From assembly GCA_001890945.1 (NCBI GenBank), contig MLAX01000001.1, positions 1,302,001-1,366,000 of the forward strand: a DNA stretch of 64,000 bases. The letters are read 5' to 3'. Position 1 is the first letter of the stretch. Each line of letters starts with the position of its first letter. Below the pieces are notes generated by a model. The model did no database searches. It worked only from the letters and a program-made list of their open reading frames with translations, and had not been told where the DNA came from. The stretch comes from Alphaproteobacteria bacterium AO1-B (lineage in GTDB: Bacteria; Pseudomonadota; Alphaproteobacteria; Rhizobiales; Stappiaceae). The position numbers and the translations under genes were made by a program. This document shows positions 61,470-64,000 of this stretch, piece after piece.

Positions 61470-62432
61470 CTAATCCAGCTTTTCGTCGTCGTCCTTGTCC
61501 TCAGGCCGGTTGACGCTGGAGGCGTAGCCGGTGTTGAAGCGGAAGCTGGCACTGCGGGTAACCGGGCGGCGGGCGGAAACGTTTTCCTGCGCTTCGCGCC
61601 AGACCACGAACAGGCCGGACGCGACAATGATCGCCGAGCCGAGCGCCACATAAAAATCCGGCGTTTCTGAAAAGAACAGCGCGCCGAACAGGGCGGCCCA
61701 CAGGATCTGGCTGTATTGCAGCGGCGCGACAACGGCGGCGGGCGCGGCACGGTAGGCGCCGATGATGGCCGATTGGGCAATCACCGACAGAAACCCGATT
61801 GCGGCCATCAAGCCCAGGTCGCCCACGGCCATCGGCTGGTAGGAGCTTGGCATCAGGATGGACATCACGATCAACATCAGGATCATCGGATAAAGGATCA
61901 GGACCGCAGAGCGTTCTTGCCCGCCGATCTTGCGGACTAGGATCGAGGAGACTGAGTTTGCACTTGCCGATAATAACGCGGCGATGTGGCCGGCGGACAG
62001 CGCGCTGACACCGGGACGCAAGACAATCACCACGCCGATCAGCCCGACAATGACCGCGATCCAGCGCTGAAAACGCACGGTTTCGCCAAGGAGCGGCACG
62101 GACAGGGCAGTAACCAGCAGCGGTGTTGCAAAGAGGAGGGCATAGACCTCGGCTAGCGGCAGAACGGTAAAGGCATAAAACCCGCCGGACATTGCGACGA
62201 TCGCAAGGCTTGATCTTAAGAGCACCAATCCGGGCCGCCGGGGCCGGAAATTGTCCGCCTTGCCGTCCGCCAGAATGATCAGGGAGACTGGCACGAAAGC
62301 GAACAGGACCGAGAAGAAGATGATCTGGAAGGCCGGATAGGTGCCGCCGAGCGCCTTGATCAAGGCGTCATGGGTGGAAAAGATTGCAAAGCCGCTGAGA
62401 GCGAACAAAAAGCCTTTGAGCGATGCGGACAT
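61470..62432 (-). CDS. EamA/DMT-family membrane transporter
   Basis: A 320-residue membrane protein with about ten helices in two EamA repeats: LKGFLFALSGFAIFSTHDAL at the start, FRPRRPGLVLLRSSLAIVAM, VLPLAEVYALLFATPLLVTA and the second-repeat VAPLQYSQILWAALFGALFF. The tail after residue 285 is polar and ends DKDDDEKLD. It is a likely exporter of amino acids or small metabolites. It differs from the EamA gene at 9919 and is not a recent copy. Single gene with its own start at 62432. Confidence 0.88.
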   Translation of the reverse strand: MSASLKGFLFALSGFAIFSTHDALIKALGGTYPAFQIIFFSVLFAFVPVSLIILADGKADNFRPRRPGLVLLRSSLAIVAMSGGFYAFTVLPLAEVYALLFATPLLVTALSVPLLGETVRFQRWIAVIVGLIGVVIVLRPGVSALSAGHIAALLSASANSVSSILVRKIGGQERSAVLILYPMILMLIVMSILMPSSYQPMAVGDLGLMAAIGFLSVIAQSAIIGAYRAAPAAVVAPLQYSQILWAALFGALFFSETPDFYVALGSAIIVASGLFVVWREAQENVSARRPVTRSASFRFNTGYASSVNRPEDKDDDEKLD

Positions 62433-62635
62433 GGGCAGCGGCCTTGCAGAAGCTGGTTTTTTGAGGGTCTGGCCATCTGCCGAGTGGCAAGGTCAGGGGA
62501 TTTCCTGCGGTCTGATGGAGCGCCGCACCGGCACAAGTGTTAGCAGAAAAGCGGGCACTGCCAAAGGCGGGTATGGCCCGGAATTAAGCCGCTTTGCACA
62601 TTTTTCTAATCGGTTTAATTTTCTGCTCTGCAGCC
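62433..62635. other. intergenic region between two minus-strand genes
   Basis: About 200 bases. No reading frame, terminator or repeat could be supported; it probably holds the promoter of the EamA gene. Confidence 0.35.
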
Positions 62636-62968
62636 TCAGACAAAAACCCGGGCAAGGGTTGCAACGGCAAGGGCGGTGGCGGCGCGTTTTGGGCCAGCAA
62701 GATCGGAGGACATCTGGCTCGGCATGTTCAGCCTGACCTTGTTGAGGTCGGACGCCTCCAGATGATCGAGATCGGCGGATTTTGCAGCCTCTTCGGCGGA
62801 GCGGCGCACGTCGTCGAGCATCTGCACCAGGGACTGCCAGATGTGCAGCGGCGGCGCCTCGTTTGTGTTGCGCCAGCGAACAATTTCGTCTGCAGATGAA
62901 TTGAGGACGCGGGCAGCCTCATCCTGAGACAGGCCTAGATAGTCCATTACATCGCTGAAATTACTCAT
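62636..62968 (-). CDS. small protein with probable helix-turn-helix
   Basis: A 110-residue protein. The N-terminal part VMDYLGLSQDEAARVLNSSADEIV (about 7-30) looks like an XRE/Cro-type helix-turn-helix, followed by RWRNTNEAPPLHIWQSLVQM and an acidic helix DDVRRSAEEAAKSADLDHLE; the tail is Ala-rich. Function unknown; no phage or toxin gene is adjacent. ATG 62968 has a weak GGAACAAAT site upstream. Confidence 0.6.
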   Translation of the reverse strand: MSNFSDVMDYLGLSQDEAARVLNSSADEIVRWRNTNEAPPLHIWQSLVQMLDDVRRSAEEAAKSADLDHLEASDLNKVRLNMPSQMSSDLAGPKRAATALAVATLARVFV

Positions 62969-63311
62969 ATTTGTTCCAGGTTCGGTCAGCGCGCTCGGTT
63001 GTTAGATAGCTTATATTGCACTGCAATATGGCAAAAGTGAAGCTTTCATCTGGAATTCGGTTAACCGGCGGCGGCTCAAATTGACAGAATCGCCCGGTAT
63101 TCGCGGTGATTCCTGCCGATTGGATCGGCAGTTTTGTCAGGTCTGCCGTGGAAGAGCTATCAGGAGCGCGCCGCAAACTGGGCAATTATCTGAAATCTCG
63201 GGAGAATTTGGATATCCGTGGAAAACGGTCCGCTGCCCAATTGTCCGGTTCGGTTAATGATAGGTTTATGCGACTAAGCACTCCGTTTGAGAAAGACGCC
63301 GGGCCTCTTTG
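62969..63311. other. intergenic region upstream of minC
   Basis: About 340 bases between divergent genes. A plus-strand frame of about 68 codons ends at 63312, sharing one base with the minC start, but its protein does not look real. The region should hold the promoter of the min genes and of the HTH gene. No clear operator repeat was seen. Confidence 0.4.
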
Positions 63312-64000
63312 ATGAAATTCAAGGGAAAATCCTTCATTGCGATCGTGTTATCTCCCGAGCCGCCCTATCAGGACTGGTTCAAGGAGATCGACCGGATCAT
63401 CGCGCGCACACCGGGATTTTTCATCGACCGGCCGATCGTTCTGGACGTGCGCGGCACCAAGATCCCGATCGAGGACCTTGAGACCGTTCTGGACGGCTTG
63501 AGCGAGCGTTCCATCCGGGTTTTCGGCATCGACGGGATTTCCGGAACGCGCCTCAAACCGGGAATGCCGCCGAGTTTTGGCGGTGGACGACTGACGGCTG
63601 ATGTCGAAATCCCGGAAGCCGCTGTCGGGAACGAGGCGACGGCGGGGGCTGCGGGCCAAAAGACAGTCGACAACACCGATGCGCCCAAAAAGGCTGCGAA
63701 AACAGATGCGTCCGATCCGGACCCGGCAATCAAGATCGCCGAGAAGCCCGCTGCCAAGAAAGCAGACCGGCAGGCTCGGGCGGTGCCAGAGGCCAATGGA
63801 TCATCAATTGTCATTACCGAACATGTGCGCTCCGGTCAGAGCATCCTGCATCCGGATGGCGACGTGACGATTGTCGGCTCGGTCAGCTCCGGCGCCGAGA
63901 TCATCGCGGGCGGATCAATCCATGTTTACGGCGCCTTGCGCGGCCGGGCTTTGGCCGGGGTCTCCGGACGGGATGGCGCGCGGATCTTCTGCTCGAAACT
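63312..64000 (+). CDS. minC: septum-site-determining protein MinC, N-terminal part
   Basis: The frame is open to the window end (229 codons), so the gene is cut. Residues 1-95 are the MinC N-domain ([57 protein letters not shown]). A linker rich in Ala, Lys and Asp (about 100-165) leads to the start of the C-terminal beta-helix ([40 protein letters not shown]). MinC with MinD blocks FtsZ rings away from midcell; minD and minE are expected beyond the edge. ATG 63312 lacks a strong ribosome site. Confidence 0.9.
   Translation, partial: MKFKGKSFIAIVLSPEPPYQDWFKEIDRIIARTPGFFIDRPIVLDVRGTKIPIEDLETVLDGLSERSIRVFGIDGISGTRLKPGMPPSFGGGRLTADVEIPEAAVGNEATAGAAGQKTVDNTDAPKKAAKTDASDPDPAIKIAEKPAAKKADRQARAVPEANGSSIVITEHVRSGQSILHPDGDVTIVGSVSSGAEIIAGGSIHVYGALRGRALAGVSGRDGARIFCSK

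Overview
The window looks like chromosomal DNA of a marine-type alphaproteobacterium, most likely Hyphomicrobiales and plausibly Stappiaceae (Roseibium/Labrenzia-like). This is inferred from gene content: MetH with a fused ArsR-methyltransferase regulator, an alphaproteobacterial ornithine decarboxylase and homospermidine synthase, a TIGR03808-type Tat-exported beta-helix protein, an MtoX-type methanethiol oxidase, MinC, and families of short GC-rich palindromic repeats. No rRNA, tRNA, CRISPR array, prophage or complete insertion sequence was seen.

1-8.4 kb: the start of a PQQ-dependent alcohol dehydrogenase (cut by the window edge), a DUF1127-like small protein, a LysR regulator, then a methionine/SAM-cycle block. 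That block is an ArsR-methyltransferase fusion (SahR-like) behind a perfect 20-bp palindrome, metF, a cluster of hairpin repeats, full-length metH and a terminator. A 43-residue gene follows, with an operator-like repeat upstream.

8.4-19 kb: an ArsR-type regulator diverges from a tightly overlapping NIPSNAP / ABM monooxygenase / EamA exporter / cupin / GNAT operon. Then come a DedA membrane protein, a taurine/sulfonate-type ABC importer, and an OmpR-type two-component system diverging from a secreted protein with about eight EF-hands.

19-28.5 kb: two hypothetical proteins (one an internal tandem duplication), YceI, and a polyamine locus: structured leader, ornithine decarboxylase, GNAT, and a homospermidine synthase carrying a histone-H1-like Ala/Lys/Pro tail of about 199 residues. 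A membrane protein and an SBP56-family methanethiol oxidase follow.

28.5-39.7 kb: a Stf0-type sulfotransferase, two class III nucleotide cyclases, a SulP transporter, an SPFH protein, two related orphan periplasmic solute-binding-like proteins and a membrane-anchored alpha/beta hydrolase. 39.8-46.6 kb: amino-acid catabolism (aminotransferase, asparaginase, GNAT, dimethylarginine hydrolase), a MASE1-GGDEF diguanylate cyclase and the beta-helix protein.

46.6-64 kb: mostly housekeeping and accessory genes: YHS-domain protein, TetR, pyroglutamyl peptidase, MeaB GTPase, a lipoprotein, LOG-family hydrolase, M20 dipeptidase, cation diffusion facilitator, HerA-like ATPase, two small proteins, beta-carbonic anhydrase, an NmrA/TetR divergent pair with twin operators, amidase, an orphan Imm11-like protein, a palindromic repeat doublet, an EamA exporter, a small HTH-like protein and the 5' part of minC (cut by the right edge).
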